A DNA stretch of 64,000 bases from Cricetomys ansorgei (GCA_026225945.1 JAMJFZ010001131.1:26502001-26566000), one strand, 5' to 3'; positions 10,701 to 20,767 are shown, counted from the first letter of the stretch. Program-made: numbers and translations. The notes: generated by a model from the sequence alone, not told the origin.

Positions 10701-13700
10701 CCCATTAAAAGGCACTTTGGACAAGTTTTCCTTGAAGGTTCCCCTAGCTCTTCCAAATACCACATCCTCACATAATTGAGACAGCAGGGCTGGGCCTTGG
10801 GGGCTGTTCTGCTCTAAGTAGAGAAAGGAGACAAATGCCAACTCACAGGCAAATGTGACTTTAAGGCAAAAACAGGGTTTAAGGCACTGCGGGAGGAATG
10901 ATGGGAAATGATGGTAGCTGGAGAGATCTCATTTTCTTTTCTGTCTTCAGAGCTCTTTTTTCCTTCCTTCTTTCTGCAGCTCCAGGTGCTCCTGCACTCC
11001 TCCGTCTTCCTGCTGGGATTATAGGTGTTCATCGCCATGCTGGGCTTTTCTACTCTTAGCAATCTGTTTATTAGAGGTCGACTAGGTACAGACATGGCAT
11101 TTTCATTAAGAAAAAAATCTCTTTACAAATATATCATCCTTGGGTCTAGATTATTTTTTCTCCCAAGACTACTAATTATTGAAGGTCAGAAAGCTTTCCC
11201 CTAAACATTTAACACAGAATTTGATACATAGTAGGTTCTCAATATTTGAATGGACAAATATAACAAGGGAAACATCAAATTTCCCTAACTGAAGGTCATA
11301 AAAAGAATGTCAAATATTTTCCAAGGTAGAAACCAACATTTAACTAAGAGCCTTGTTTCATTGTATTTTGACATGTACAATTTTGAGATGTAAGAAATTT
11401 CTTTAAAAAAGATTTTTAGGGCTGGAGAGATGGCTCAGTGGTTAACCACACTGGTTGCTCTTCTGGGGGACCTGATTCAATTCCCAGCACCTGCATGGCA
11501 GCTCACAACTGTCTGTAACAGATCCAGGAGATCTGACACCCTCATACCAATGCACATAAAAGGAAGTTAAATACATTAAAAAATTTATTTTATGTGCATG
11601 AATGTGCCTGCATGTGTATGTAAGTGCACCACATGTGTACAGAGTCCACAGAGGCCAGAAGAGGGCATCAGATTCTCTGGAGCTCTCAACAGCTGCTAGT
11701 AGCCATATGGGTGCTGAGAACTGAATTCAGGTTCTCAGCCAGAGCAGCAAGTGCTCTTAACTGCGGAGCCTTCTCTCTAGCCCCAAGAAATTTATCCTTT
11801 AAAACTGCTTACTTTAAAAATCTTACAAAAAATTCCTTATCCTATTGTTCTTAGTGTCACTGCTGAAGATACAACCAATGTTAAATTTTTTAGTTATTGC
11901 AATATGATCTGGGTGCTGGAGAGAAGGCGTGATGGCTCAGAGTGCACCCTACTATTGCAGAGCACCTGTGTTTGCTTCCTAGCACCCATCTTGGGGGGCT
12001 CATAACTGCCTGTAACTCCAGCTCCAGAGGCTCTGCTGTCCTTTTCTCACCGCTGTGGGCACCCACACTCATATGCACTAACACACACACACAATTAAAA
12101 ATAAAAATAGTCCTTTAAAAAGAGAATTGATCTGTTTCGATTTTTCAAAGGACAGTTATATTTAAATAGATGCAACTAGGAGTCAAGTTTAAAAAATACA
12201 AAATGAGGATAAAGTCCACAGCAAGTATAGTTCACCTTAAGTATTTAAAGGGGAATGGGGCAAAGGAGACAAGAAAGAGTGGAAAGGTACAGAGAGAACA
12301 GAAGAAAGTAAACGTTGCTTTTCCCTCATCACTGGAAGGGTTGTTAGGATCTTGGTGTGCTTCACCTCAGTTTCTTTGCAAAGGTATTTTAAAATACCAA
12401 TATATATCATGATTTTCGCTAAGCTTCAGGAAGCATTTCTCTACATTATTCAGTATTTTCAAAGCATTATGAGTGGCTTTTTTTTCTGTTAAAGACATGG
12501 CACCATATTTTGTCAAAATTCTTGAATTTTTTTTTGTCTTCATTCATTAATCCATGAACTTCATGTAAACTTAGAGAGGAGCTGGTGTGGAATATTTCTG
12601 TCTTCAGTCTTTATCTTTAAGTCTCTCTTAGTAAAATTTGGCCAGAGTCAAGTTGGGCCTACCAGTTCAATTCTTCAGTGTATCTTTACATGTTTTTCAG
12701 ATCTCATAGGATGGTTGGAATATAAAGGCGGCCACTGTGAAGACCAGGCCTCAGGGACAATTTGCAGTTCCCCTTCCACACCACAATTTAATTCCCTTGA
12801 TGTCATTGCAGATGTGAATCCTAAATACCAGTGTGATCTCGTGTCTAAAAACGGGAATGATGTATATCGCTATCCCAGCCCACTTCATGCTGTGGCTGTG
12901 CAGAGCCCAATGTTTCTCCTTTGTCTTACCGGCAACTCTCTGAGGGAAGAGGAGGGGCTTGGGAACCATGCCAGTGACATTTGCGTTGGATCTGAACTGA
13001 ATGCCACCAAATCCGAGAACTCCTTGCCATCTCCAAGCAATTTGTGGTCAGCTTCCCATCCTTCATCCAGTAAGAAAATGGATGGCTATATTCTGAGCCT
13101 GGTCCAGAAAAAAACACACCCTGTAAGGACCAATAAACCTAGAACCAGCGTGAACGCTGATCCTACCAAGGGGCTTTTGAGGAATGGAAGTGTGTGTGTC
13201 AGGGCCCCTGGTGGTGTCCCACAGGGCAGTGGTGTGACCCTTCTTTATACAAAACAGATGTGTTTGCCTTCTGGGGGAATATCCTCTTTGGAAAATGGTC
13301 CCTTCTCCCCACCTAAGCAGAGGTCAAAAGACTCAAAGATAGAGCAGTTGGAAAACAAGAGGCTGGCTCTGCAGGAGAGCTGCTCAGCAGGCGCTGCCAT
13401 GGAACCCCAAAGCAAGCATCTGTCCAAAACAGCCAAGGCAGCCTCTCAAGAGCTTGCACGGTGTCCGGCCGGGCTGGGAGAATCCCTGAAGGAAAGCAAC
13501 CAGGTCTCAGCTGTTTCTCCGAAAGCAAGTCCCGGCGGGGGCCCCGTGGCCCCAGCAGAGAGCAAAGCCGTACAGCCCCAGAAAAAGGGGCCGCAGAAGA
13601 GCGGCCTACAGGCCTTGCCCGCGGCGGACAGGCCGGCCTTGGACTTCAAAAGCGAGGGTTCTTCTCAAAGCCTCGAAGAAGGGCATCTGGTGAAAGCGCA

Positions 13701-14532
13701 GTTCATCCCCGGCCAGCAGGCGGGTGCCAGGCCTCACCGCGCACACAGGAACCCTGGCGCCGCGAGGGGCGCCGCCCTGAAGGCCCGCGGCCCTGCAGCC
13801 CCAGAGCATGGCCTGCCAACTGTCAGGGAGAAGACGCGGGCGGCGGGCAAGAAGTGCCGCTTCCCGGACGACTCGGATACAAATAGGAAACTCAGGAAGG
13901 CCTCCTCCAAGGGCAGGCGCAACGGGCCTCCCGACGCGGGCCTCCCGGGCAAGCCCCTGGGCGCCGGCGGCCATCGGGCGGGCGGCAGGGCGCACGTGCA
14001 CGGAAGGGAGCCGGTGGTGACCAAACCTAAGCACAAGCGAACCGACTACCGCAGGTGGAAGTCCACGGCGGAGGTCTCCTACGAGGAGGCCCTGCGGCGG
14101 GCAAGGCGGGCCCGCAGGGAGCACGCGGGGGCCTACCCTGTGGCCGTGGCGCTGCCCTATGCCAGCCCGTACGCCTACGTGGCCAGCGACTCGGAGTACT
14201 CGGCCGAGTGCGAGTCGCTCTTCCACTCCACGGTGGTGGACACCAGCGAGGACGAGCAGAGCAACTACACCACCAACTGCTTCGGGGACAGCGAGTCCAG
14301 CGTGAGCGAGGGCGAGTTCGCGGGCGAGAGCACCAGCACCAGCGACTCGGAGGAGAGCGGGGGTCTCATCTGGTCCCAGTTTGTCCAGACCCTCCCAATC
14401 CAAACGGTCACGGCCCCGGACCTTCACACGCGGCCCACCAAAACCTTTGTCAAAATTAAGGCTTCGCACAACCTCAAGAAGAAGATCCTGCGCTTCCGGT
14501 CTGGCTCCTTGAAACTGATGACCACCGTGTAG
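5339..14532 (+). CDS. Dact1: Dact1, whole coding region (four exons, 814 codons)
   Basis: Dact1 (Dapper/Frodo 1) is a cytoplasmic and nuclear adaptor that binds Dishevelled, promotes its turnover and tunes Wnt/beta-catenin and planar cell polarity signalling. Joining 5339-5662, 8006-8138, 8974-9129 and 12701-14532 gives 2445 nt: 814 codons plus TAG. I recognise the product by the N-terminal [20 protein letters not shown] block, a leucine zipper (L97, L104, L111, L118, L125, L132), a Ser-rich segment (about 160-185), the basic [11 protein letters not shown] block (about 649-658), an acidic Ser-rich tail (about 716-760) and the C-terminal PDZ-binding motif MTTV (811-814). The PDZ motif is the family's Dishevelled contact. 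Human DACT1 is slightly longer (836 residues); the differences are small indels in the middle of exon 4. No frameshift or internal stop is seen. The start is the first in-frame ATG after an in-frame TAG at 5198-5200. Confidence 0.97.
7539..7556. other. Perfect 18-bp palindrome in intron 1
   Basis: ggctagtgtacactagcc is identical to its reverse complement. The flanking bases do not extend it. No known role. Confidence 0.9.
7591..7744 (-). repeat. B3A-type SINE
   Basis: Antisense: 'gtcagaggacaactttcagcagttggttc' and 'acccactgagtcatgctgctggcccc' (reverse of the tRNA-like head). Confidence 0.75.
7744..7795. repeat. (TTA)n microsatellite with poly-T
   Basis: About ten TTA units followed by a T-rich run. 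Confidence 0.95.
8006..8138 (+). CDS. Dact1: Dact1 coding exon 2
   Basis: 133 nt between a polypyrimidine acceptor (ttcttcctaaccag) and the donor G|gtgagt at 8139. Encodes [20 protein letters not shown] and onward to SRPSS, completing the leucine zipper (L111, L118, L125, L132). Ends in phase 1; the split Gly codon is completed by exon 3. At 44 codons it is easy to miss, but its match to the family is essentially exact. Confidence 0.96.
8139..8973 (+). other. Dact1: Dact1 intron 2
   Basis: GT-AG intron of 835 bp. It contains one old antisense B1 (about 8524-8640). The rest is AT-rich unique sequence without recognised elements. Confidence 0.9.
8524..8640 (-). repeat. B1 SINE, old copy
   Basis: 'ttttgagacagagcattactttgtagcccaggctgacc...gagtgctgggattatagggatgagccacc'; intronic, antisense to Dact1. 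Confidence 0.85.
8974..9129 (+). CDS. Dact1: Dact1 coding exon 3
   Basis: 156 nt, acceptor tttttactcgtag and donor G|gtaagg at 9130. Encodes [20 protein letters not shown] followed by a Ser/Cys-rich stretch ending CPKSA. This is the conserved Ser-rich segment after the zipper and is rich in potential phosphosites. Phase 1 at both ends, so skipping it would keep the reading frame (156 is divisible by 3). Confidence 0.96.
9419..9486. repeat. CT-rich low-complexity tract
   Basis: Runs of ccctcc, ttcc and tctc units. Confidence 0.9.
9488..9556 (-). repeat. ID-like SINE relic
   Basis: 'gattgaatccagggccttgcacataatacatactatacaatctacaacccc' is the reverse of an ID/BC1-type head. Confidence 0.6.
9942..10141 (+). 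repeat. B2/B3 SINE with target duplication
   Basis: 'gtctggagagatggctcagcagttaagagcact…' to a CA-rich tail. Flanked by 'attaagaaaatgag' (left) and 'attaaaaaatgag' (right), a likely target-site duplication. The insertion interrupts MIR-like sequence. Confidence 0.85.
10147..10250 (-). repeat. MIR SINE relic
   Basis: 'aggtcaagtaaggttatttaaatgatttgtggctatatagttgg...gggattcaaactcaggtctaa' matches the antisense MIR core. Confidence 0.55.
10978..11050 (-). repeat. B1 fragment
   Basis: 'cctccgtcttcctgctgggattataggtgttcatcgccatgctgggctt' is the B1 5' part in reverse. Confidence 0.6.
11196..11262 (+). repeat. MIR 3'-end relic
   Basis: 'acacagaatttgatacatagtaggttctcaatatttgaatgg' matches the MIR/L2-type terminal motif. 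Confidence 0.5.
11418..11584 (+). repeat. B2 SINE
   Basis: 'gggctggagagatggctcagtggttaaccacactgg…' to an A-rich tail. Immediately followed, tail to tail, by an antisense B3. Confidence 0.85.
11585..11785 (-). repeat. B3 SINE
   Basis: 'cagagtccacagaggccagaagagggcatcag…gagcagcaagtgctcttaactgcggagccttctctctagcccc'. Forms an inverted pair with the preceding B2. Confidence 0.85.
11911..12108 (+). repeat. B3 SINE
   Basis: 'gggtgctggagagaaggcgtgatggctcagag…' through 'cgctgtgggcacccacactca' to a CA/A-rich tail. Confidence 0.8.
12701..14532 (+). CDS. Dact1: Dact1 coding exon 4 (terminal, about 75% of the protein)
   Basis: Starts after the acceptor tgtttttcag with DLIGWLEYK and ends KLMTTV-TAG. Encodes residues 205-814. 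The middle part (about 430-640) is Pro/Gly/Ala-rich and poorly conserved. Well-conserved blocks are the [20 protein letters not shown] region, the basic [13 protein letters not shown] block (646-658), [20 protein letters not shown], an acidic Ser/Glu stretch and the last 50 residues with the PDZ ligand. Base composition shifts sharply inside the exon: AT-balanced to about 13450, then GC- and CpG-rich to about 14350. Confidence 0.97.
12810..12812 (+). promoter_or_regulatory. Dact1: Alternative exon 4 splice acceptor
   Basis: Inside exon 4 the sequence gatgtcattgcag|ATGTGAATCC offers a second AG (12810-12811). Using 12812 as the exon start removes 12701-12811, which is 111 nt or 37 codons, and still completes the Asp codon (G+AT), so the frame is kept ([10 protein letters not shown]). 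A DACT1 isoform shorter by 37 residues at this point is known. The predicted short form here is 777 residues. Confidence 0.75.
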
Positions 14533-15745
14533 CTGATGTAGCGAGTGGCTTCCCCTCCCCCTAGTCTAAAAGGTGGCGTCTTAATGTTTGTGTCATGCTA
14601 AAATGAGAGACTTTATTAGGATAAGGGCAAGATAAGTTATGTCTCGTCGTCATGTATGGACACTAGTGCCTTTGATGGAAGGTGAAGGATGTATTGTGAG
14701 TTAGAAGTAATACTGAGGTTTTGATGCTGGTGATAGTGAATGAACTTTGATTATCAGCTGTTTTTTTGTTTGTTTGTTTCTTCTTATATTGTCTGAGTGT
14801 CTGGCAAAGTACAGGTTTTTGATGTTCAAGTTTTATTTGGATGAGACCTTTTGTTTCCAAGGTCGGTGGGTGGAGTTTTTAAGGCGTGAACTCGCTCCTT
14901 GATTCTTTAGGGCTGTGTCCCTGAAAGGGCTTTCCGGTTGAGGGGCATCACTATACAGTTGTGTAGAATAGGTAGAAAAACTGTCATTGCTTTCTGTAAA
15001 AAATTTTAAGAGTTAACACTTCTCAGATGTCTCCCCATCCTATTTTCTTCTCAGAAGTACACTTTTTACTGGACTTAGAGCTTGTAGACCAGACTGCAGA
15101 TCTGGAGGTGGCAACCCGGACAGGGAGACTGGTGGTACCTTAAAAGGATTCACAAAAACCTTTGCCACACGTAGTGCCTCAGCCTTCCTTACAGTAACCC
15201 CTTCTTGGACCACATATTCAGCACTTTTTGATGCCTTTCTCTCCACTTCTAACTTATAGCCAGTACAACTGTTTGTCCCTTAGAGGGCTTGCCTTTGGGA
15301 TAACATGTTGGTCCTTTGGTGCAAAGAAATTAACCCTTAATGGGCATGACTCCAAGCCCAGAGTTACTCACCGAGCACTGTGCCACCTAAGCATTGGCCC
15401 AAACATTAGTGCATTCCAATCCCCATCAGACCATTCACTTATCTGGAAGGGCTTTAAATTTTTAAAAAAGTTTTTGCTAAACAGTATTGTGTAAAATAGC
15501 ATTTTTAAAAATACCAATATATGCATGTTTTGTGCATGAGCAGTAGTTATTTGGATTCCCGTTTTGCTATTCCTGTTGTTGAATTACTGTATGATATAAA
15601 CAGTATGTGTTTTTATATATATCATTGTGTAAATTTAATATAACACATATGCTGTACTAAATGATTTCGCTGTTAACTTTGTTATTTGTTATAAAAACCA
15701 GATGTTTACACCTATAAATCTTGTGCTGGCTATTGGTGTTATTTT
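14533..15745 (+). other. Dact1: Dact1 3' UTR (end inferred)
   Basis: About 1.2 kb of AT-rich sequence after the stop codon and before the first SINE at 15868. No AATAAA or ATTAAA occurs between 14533 and 15868. Possible variant signals are TATAAA at 15595-15600, 15690-15695 and 15713-15718. The last is followed by a GT-rich stretch (15720-15745) that could act as the downstream element. ATTTA-like motifs suggest a regulated, labile mRNA (inference). Confidence 0.6.
15713..15745 (+). terminator. Dact1: Candidate Dact1 polyadenylation signal (TATAAA variant)
   Basis: TATAAA at 15713-15718 followed by a G/T-rich stretch. Chosen over the two upstream TATAAA copies because of the downstream GT-richness and because the resulting 3' UTR length (about 1.2 kb) fits the gene. 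Needs 3'-end data. Confidence 0.35.
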
Positions 15746-15867
15746 TGAGATTTATATTAGACTTGTTCTACCAGTAGAATGCTATTTGCAATAATTAAGA
15801 TGGTTTTACTGTGCTAATAGAGGATAATGAGTAGGCAAATTTAAAAAAGCAAACCACTTTAAAAATG

Positions 15868-16098
15868 TTTTTATTAGGTATATATATTTTATGTGTGACT
15901 GTTTTGCCTGCATGTCTGGAGTGTGTTGTCTGCACCGTGCGTGTGGTGCCTGTGGAGGGCACCACAGGCAGAAGAGGGCATTGGATCCATGAAACTGGAG
16001 TTACAGATGGTTATAAACTACTCTGTGGGTACTGGGAATTGAACCAAGGTCCTTTATAAGAGCAGCAAGTGCTGGTAAACAGCCATCTCTCCAGCCTC
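15868..16098 (-). repeat. B3 SINE downstream of Dact1
   Basis: Antisense B3 ending 'aacagccatctctccagcctcc'. It marks the downstream limit of the unique 3' UTR-like sequence. Confidence 0.85.
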
Positions 16099-16166
16099 CC
16101 AAAGCCATTTCTTTAGTTAAAAGTTTAGGTAGTTTAAAAGTTAAGAAAAATCTTGTTATCTGTCTC

Positions 16167-16287
16167 TTTTTTTCCTTTTTTTTTTTTTTTTTTGTCAGAG
16201 ACAAGTCTCAACTAGCCCATGCTGGCCTTGAATCTCACGTCCTGCTTCATAAGTCACTTGAGTGAGTGCTGGCCACCAGGCCCAATT
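16167..16287 (-). repeat. B1-like SINE, degraded
   Basis: Poly-T, 'gtcagagacaagtctcaactagcccatgctggccttgaatctca' and 'gagtgctggccaccaggccca'. Internal deletions. Confidence 0.6.
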
Positions 16288-17162
16288 TTAGGTAACTTAA
16301 GGAAACAGTTTTGGAAAGAATCTACCCCGAGTTTTTATCACATTTTTTAAAACATATGGAAAGTTGAAAGGGCAGTACAGTAAACAAATGTGTAGTCAGC
16401 ACCCAGCTTCAAAAGTTAGAGCATTTTTGCTGTGTTTGCTTTAACTCTGTGGGTGAGGCCAGACTGCTGCTTTTGTAGGCTAAAGCCATATGGCAACCAT
16501 ACCTGGCCCATCTCAAGAACTCTTAAATAGTAGATTTCTGCCCTCTTCCATTGCATCAACTGATGTTGCATGTTGCAATTGGTTATAGCTTATAGGTTTC
16601 TAGTCTTCTTAGTTTAGTTTAGAATATTATACCTCTATTTGAAAACAAGGCTTTAGCTTTTTAAAGAGGGCCCACTCTCTGGAGTTGGTTGTTTTCTTCT
16701 ATTGTAACATTTAGCCTCCATGTTTCCTATAAACACAAACCGAAGGTTGTGTTTAAGTGTTCTTGGTAAGATGTCACTAGGGGCATTGTGTACTTCTGTC
16801 AGCTCACATCAAGAGACATCAGCTTACTCCTTCATTTCTGAGCAGAATAGTGATCCTCAGGTTAAGTTGCTGCACATGGATGTCTCTGTTATAAAAGTTT
16901 GTTTGCTTTGCAAATGGTTAGCACTTGTGCGAGATTCTTTAGGACTATTTGGATACATCATCCCTCAAATTCCACTTTGGGGCTTTAGTGTACATTGTTG
17001 ATCCTTGCCTGGGTTTCTGACTTGATACAAAATGAAATATTGGTTCTCTATGAATTGTTTCTTCTACTTTCTTTACTGGCATTCTAAGAAGCTTTCTGAA
17101 CACTCTTACCTTTCTCTTTGAACATCACAATAGGCCCATACATTTTTATTTGATGTCTTTAA
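16288..17162. other. Unassigned intergenic
   Basis: No gene or repeat recognised; AT-rich unique sequence. Confidence 0.5.
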
Positions 17163-17375
17163 AAAAATTTTAATTTTATGTTTGAAAGTTTTGCCTGCAT
17201 GTGTGTCTGTGCACCATGTGTATGCCTGGTGCCTTCAGAGTCAAGAGAAAGATGTCAGATTCCCTGAAACTAAGTTGCGGGTGGCTGTGAACCACCATCT
17301 GGGTGCTGGAAACCAAACTTGGATCCTCTGGAAGAGCAGCCAGTGCTCTTAACCACTGAGCCATCTTTTCAGCCC
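17163..17375 (-). repeat. B3 SINE
   Basis: Antisense, ends 'gtgctcttaaccactgagccatcttttcagccc'. Confidence 0.85.
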
Positions 17376-18515
17376 ATATTTATTAGATATCTTAAAATCA
17401 TTCAACTCATTGTTCTTTTTGTTGTTTCACATTCCCCAAATTTGGCCAGTAGGTGGGAAATGTGAAAAGGAAGTTATAGACTCCCTGTGGACCCGTATTC
17501 AACTGTATATTAGGACACAGCTTTCAAATATATGTTAGGACACTGTATCCAATTAAAATCAGTTTTCTGTAAAATTTTAATTAACTCCATTAAGTCTCTC
17601 TTTTTAAAACAAAATCTTTATAATATAGCAAATTATTTCTCTGTGGATTATGAAAGTCACAGCAAGAAATTTTTTCCCCACAAGACCCTTTCAAAAACAA
17701 ATTTATAAATATTTTAGGCTAGCATACAAAGTAGTAGGTTTCATCATGGAATCTTTATACATAAGTGAACAAGACTTTTTTTTTTTAAAGATATTTCAGA
17801 TAATTCTTCAAAATGTCTTGGAATTGCTAGTCTTTTGCTATTCATATGTTATTCTATGCAACTCATCATTTTGCTTTGAATAGCATTTCTTTGACTAGCC
17901 AGGTACCAGGCACAGTGTGGGCTCATTTCTAATGCTGTGACCTAACCTCCTTGGCACGTGACCGTTGACTGTGTGAGGCATCTTGACCTACAGTCAGTTC
18001 TTCTATCATTCCCACGGTCTTCACAAAGAACCTCATTCTCAGAGGGGACACTTTCTGAAAACTAACTTAGTAACTACTGTTGAAATGATGGCCCCAAACT
18101 GAGAGAAGCGTGAAAGCCAGGACGGGAGAGCTCTGGGTTTGTCCTCCTTTCCGATCACTCTTTCCGTGTAGCCAGCAGCTGCTCCACACTTACAAAATGG
18201 GGTTTTGTCCATCGTTCTCAATGGCAAATATCTATTGTTATAGACAAGACTTCTATAGAGTCTTTCCTTAGTTTTAAAAGTTACAAAAGCTTATTGTAAA
18301 AATAAGTCGCCAAACTACATACATAATAATAATAAAAATCGTCTTCCTCAATTTTCCCTCCACAAAAGCTTTGTTACATGCAGCATAGACATACAAATAT
18401 ATAACCTTGGTCCCTTTTCCTAAACACGAAGTCTCCAGTTGTATGTTTTATTTCATCACTGCACCTTTCATTTTGTGGATCTCTGTGACAGATGTCACTC
18501 CCACTTCTCTAATGG
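17376..18515. other. Unassigned intergenic
   Basis: AT-rich sequence. No gene or repeat I can name. Confidence 0.5.
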
Positions 18516-18880
18516 TGTGATTGTTTGAATGAGATGTTCCCCCATAGTCTCAGGCATTTGAATACTTGGACCCCGGTTGGTGTCACTGTTGGGTAGGGTA
18601 GAAGGCGTTGTCTTACAGTAGGGATATGTCACTGGCTTTGAGGTTTCAAAGGCCATGCGCCATTCCGAGTTTACTCTCTGCTTCTTGCTTGTGATTTGAG
18701 GTGTGAGCTCTCAGCTCTTCCAACCACCATGGCTGCCTGGATGCTGGCTACTTCTCCACTGCGATGAAGGTGTACTCTTGTCCCTCTGGAACCCTAAGCC
18801 CAAATAAGCCCCTCTTTTTGTAAGTTGCCTTGGTCATGGTGGCAGTGTTCTATGACAGCAGTAGAAAAACAGTTAAGACA
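18516..18880 (+). mobile_element. ORR1-type MaLR solo LTR
   Basis: 365 bp in ORR1 order: 'tgtttgaatgagatgttcccccatagtctcaggcatttgaatacttggacccc', '...ggtgtcactgttgggtag', 'ctttgaggtttcaaaggcc', 'tctggaaccctaagcccaaataag', ending 'cagtagaaaaacagttaagaca'. No internal region is adjacent, so it is probably a solo LTR. Confidence 0.8.
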
Positions 18881-19407
18881 AATGGATTACTTGGATTTGC
18901 ACAGCTTAGAAAAAATTTGGTACTTCGCCACAAAGGGCTACTTAAGTGTTATTCATTTGTATGTGATGCCCTTTCGGTTTCCTGTGGAGTTTGTTATTTT
19001 GTGTTGTGAGCTCACTTTTAGTGACCGAGGACATCCTGTGAGGCTTGGGTAAGGCTTTGGCCACACCAAGGTTTTTTTGTTTTTGTGGATCAAGTGTCTC
19101 AGGGATATTTCCAGGCTGGACCACTCTACTTTAGAGTTCTGTGTCAACAGGGATAAATTCAAATCCTACTTCCACGGGGGCTAGGCTGTGGTTGTGTGGT
19201 CTCAGAACAGATCTTTCCCCAAGGAAACCTTTCTGGTTTCCTCTGGGACCAGCACTGTGTGATTTATTCTTTCTGTTTCTGTGATTCTTGATTTATTCTG
19301 TGATTTTTCATCTTGGCCCTCTCATGAATAGTGCTACCCTTTAGTAATCCCAGGATATAGGGACACCTTAGTCCTAGTTTCTGAATGGCTGTCAAAACCA
19401 GAATGCT
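18881..19407. other. Unassigned intergenic
   Basis: No gene or repeat recognised. Confidence 0.5.
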
Positions 19408-19409
19408 TT

Positions 19410-19628
19410 GGCTGGGGAGATGGCTTAGTTGCTACAACAACCACAGTTTGATCCTCAGAACCTTCATGACAAAACTGGGCATGGTGGTGTGCATTTGTAA
19501 CCCCAGTGCTGGGGACATGGAGACAGGTGGGTCCCCAGGGCTAACTAGCTAGCCTGCCTAACCTGCTTGGTGAGTTCCAGGCCAATGAGAGACCATATCA
19601 CACACAAAAAATCTTTTAGCTCCCATAT
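19410..19628 (+). repeat. B4-family SINE
   Basis: tRNA-like head 'ggctggggagatggcttagttg', then B1-like 'actgggcatggtggtgtgcatttgtaaccccagtgctggggacatgg' and '...gagttccaggccaatgagagacc', the B4/RSINE order. Confidence 0.75.
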
Positions 19629-19629
19629 G

Positions 19630-19639
19630 CACACACATG

Positions 19640-19679
<40 letters not shown>

Positions 19680-19680
19680 A
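19630..19680. repeat. (AC)n microsatellite
   Basis: About 22 CA units at the B4 tail, followed by a TATG/TATA-rich stretch to about 19720. Confidence 0.95.
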
Positions 19681-19929
19681 TGTATATGTATATTTATTTA
19701 TACACATATATATGTATGTATTACAAGTCCCTGTCTTAACTAATAACTAGTATCTAATAACCTCTCCCTCTTCTCTCAGGAGCACCCCAACTACATGTTT
19801 AAAAAAATGTTTGTTACTGGCTTATCCATCATTTCTGAATGTTTTTATAGACATAACTAGTTTTCTTGTCTACTAGAAATAAAAGTCATAGCATTCCCAT
19901 TGCTTTTGTCAGTAAGTTGGGTCTTTGGT
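19681..19929. other. AT-rich unassigned
   Basis: TA-rich start, then nothing recognised. Confidence 0.5.
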
Positions 19930-20042
19930 ATTTTTATTTGAGACAGGATCTCATTATGTAATCCAGACAGACCTTGAACTTGTGATCCTCCTGCCTCAGT
20001 CTCAAAAGTAGTAAGGAGTGTAAACTTGTGCCAGCAGGCTCA
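19930..20042 (-). repeat. B1 SINE, old copy
   Basis: 'tttgagacaggatctcattatgtaatccagacagaccttgaacttgtgatcctcctgcc'. Confidence 0.75.
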
Positions 20043-20084
20043 CCATGCGCAGGTCTTTCTGTGGCCAGGTGGCTTTGTCTTCTG

Positions 20085-20450
20085 AAGTTTTTAGAAACTG
20101 CAAAACTGTCTTCCAAGCTGATCGTGCCACCTTAAAGTCCTGCCAGAGGTGCATGAGAGTTTGAGTTACTTTGCATCTTTCTCAGAACTGGGGATGCTCA
20201 GTCATTTTAATTTAGCTGATCCAATGAATGTTCAGTGCCATTTCCTTGTGATTTTAATTTGCATATCCCTGATGACTAATAATGCTGAGGATTTTTTCAT
20301 GGGTCTGTTCAAATATGCTGTCTATTTAAAAGATTGAGTTGCTTGGCTCCTTAGGTTATAAGAATACTCTGCAGAAAGAAGCCCTTTGATGCATGTTGTG
20401 GGTGTTTTTTCCAGTCTGTGGCTTTGTCTTTTACTTTCATTTTTCTTTTT
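20085..20450 (-). repeat. L1M relic, segment 1
   Basis: Antisense ancient L1: 'cttgtgattttaatttgcatatccctgatgactaataatgctgaggattttttcat' and 'ttccagtctgtggctttgtcttttactttcat'. Continues after the SINE insertions at 20772. Confidence 0.75.
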
Positions 20451-20454
20451 CTTT

Positions 20455-20508
20455 TAACCCTCATGCTGGGAATCAACTCAGGACCTTGTGTGTGCTAGAC
20501 TATATTCT
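20455..20508 (-). repeat. ID-like relic inside L1M
   Basis: 'atgctgggaatcaactcaggaccttgtgtgtgctagact' resembles a reversed ID head. Confidence 0.5.
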
Positions 20509-20545
20509 GTGAAGGTGAGGTACATTTGCAATCTGCCTTTTAGTT

Positions 20546-20767
20546 TTTTTTAAAGTGTGCATATGTGTGTGTGTGTGTGTGTTTGTGTTGGAGTAGAGGG
20601 CATATGCACACATGAGTTCAGGGACCTGAAGAGGTCAGAGGTGTTGGATCCTTCTGGAACTGGAGTTACAGGCAGTTGTGAGCCACCCAGCATGGGTGCT
20701 AGGAACCGAAAGTGGTTCCTCTGCAAGAGCAGTGAGTGCTCTGCCCACAGACCCATCTCTCGAGCCT
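20546..20767 (-). repeat. B3 SINE inside L1M
   Basis: Contains a TG tract, 'ctggaactggagttacaggcagttgtgagccaccc' and 'acagacccatctctcgagcc'. Splits the L1M relic. Confidence 0.85.

Larger units (their letters stand above)
9130..12700 (+). other. Dact1: Dact1 intron 3
   Basis: GT-AG intron of 3571 bp, heavily colonised: a CT-rich tract, an ID-like relic, four B2/B3 copies, a B1 fragment and two MIR relics (listed separately). Unassigned stretches (9557-9940, 10250-10977, 11050-11195, 11262-11417, 12110-12690) show nothing I recognise. Confidence 0.9.

Noticed and set aside
13606..14469. 287-codon open frame antisense to Dact1 exon 4
   Set aside because: Lies in the GC-rich, stop-poor half of a conserved coding exon; the composition is low-complexity Gly/Ala/Arg/Val and no family is recognised. 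A shadow of the real frame.
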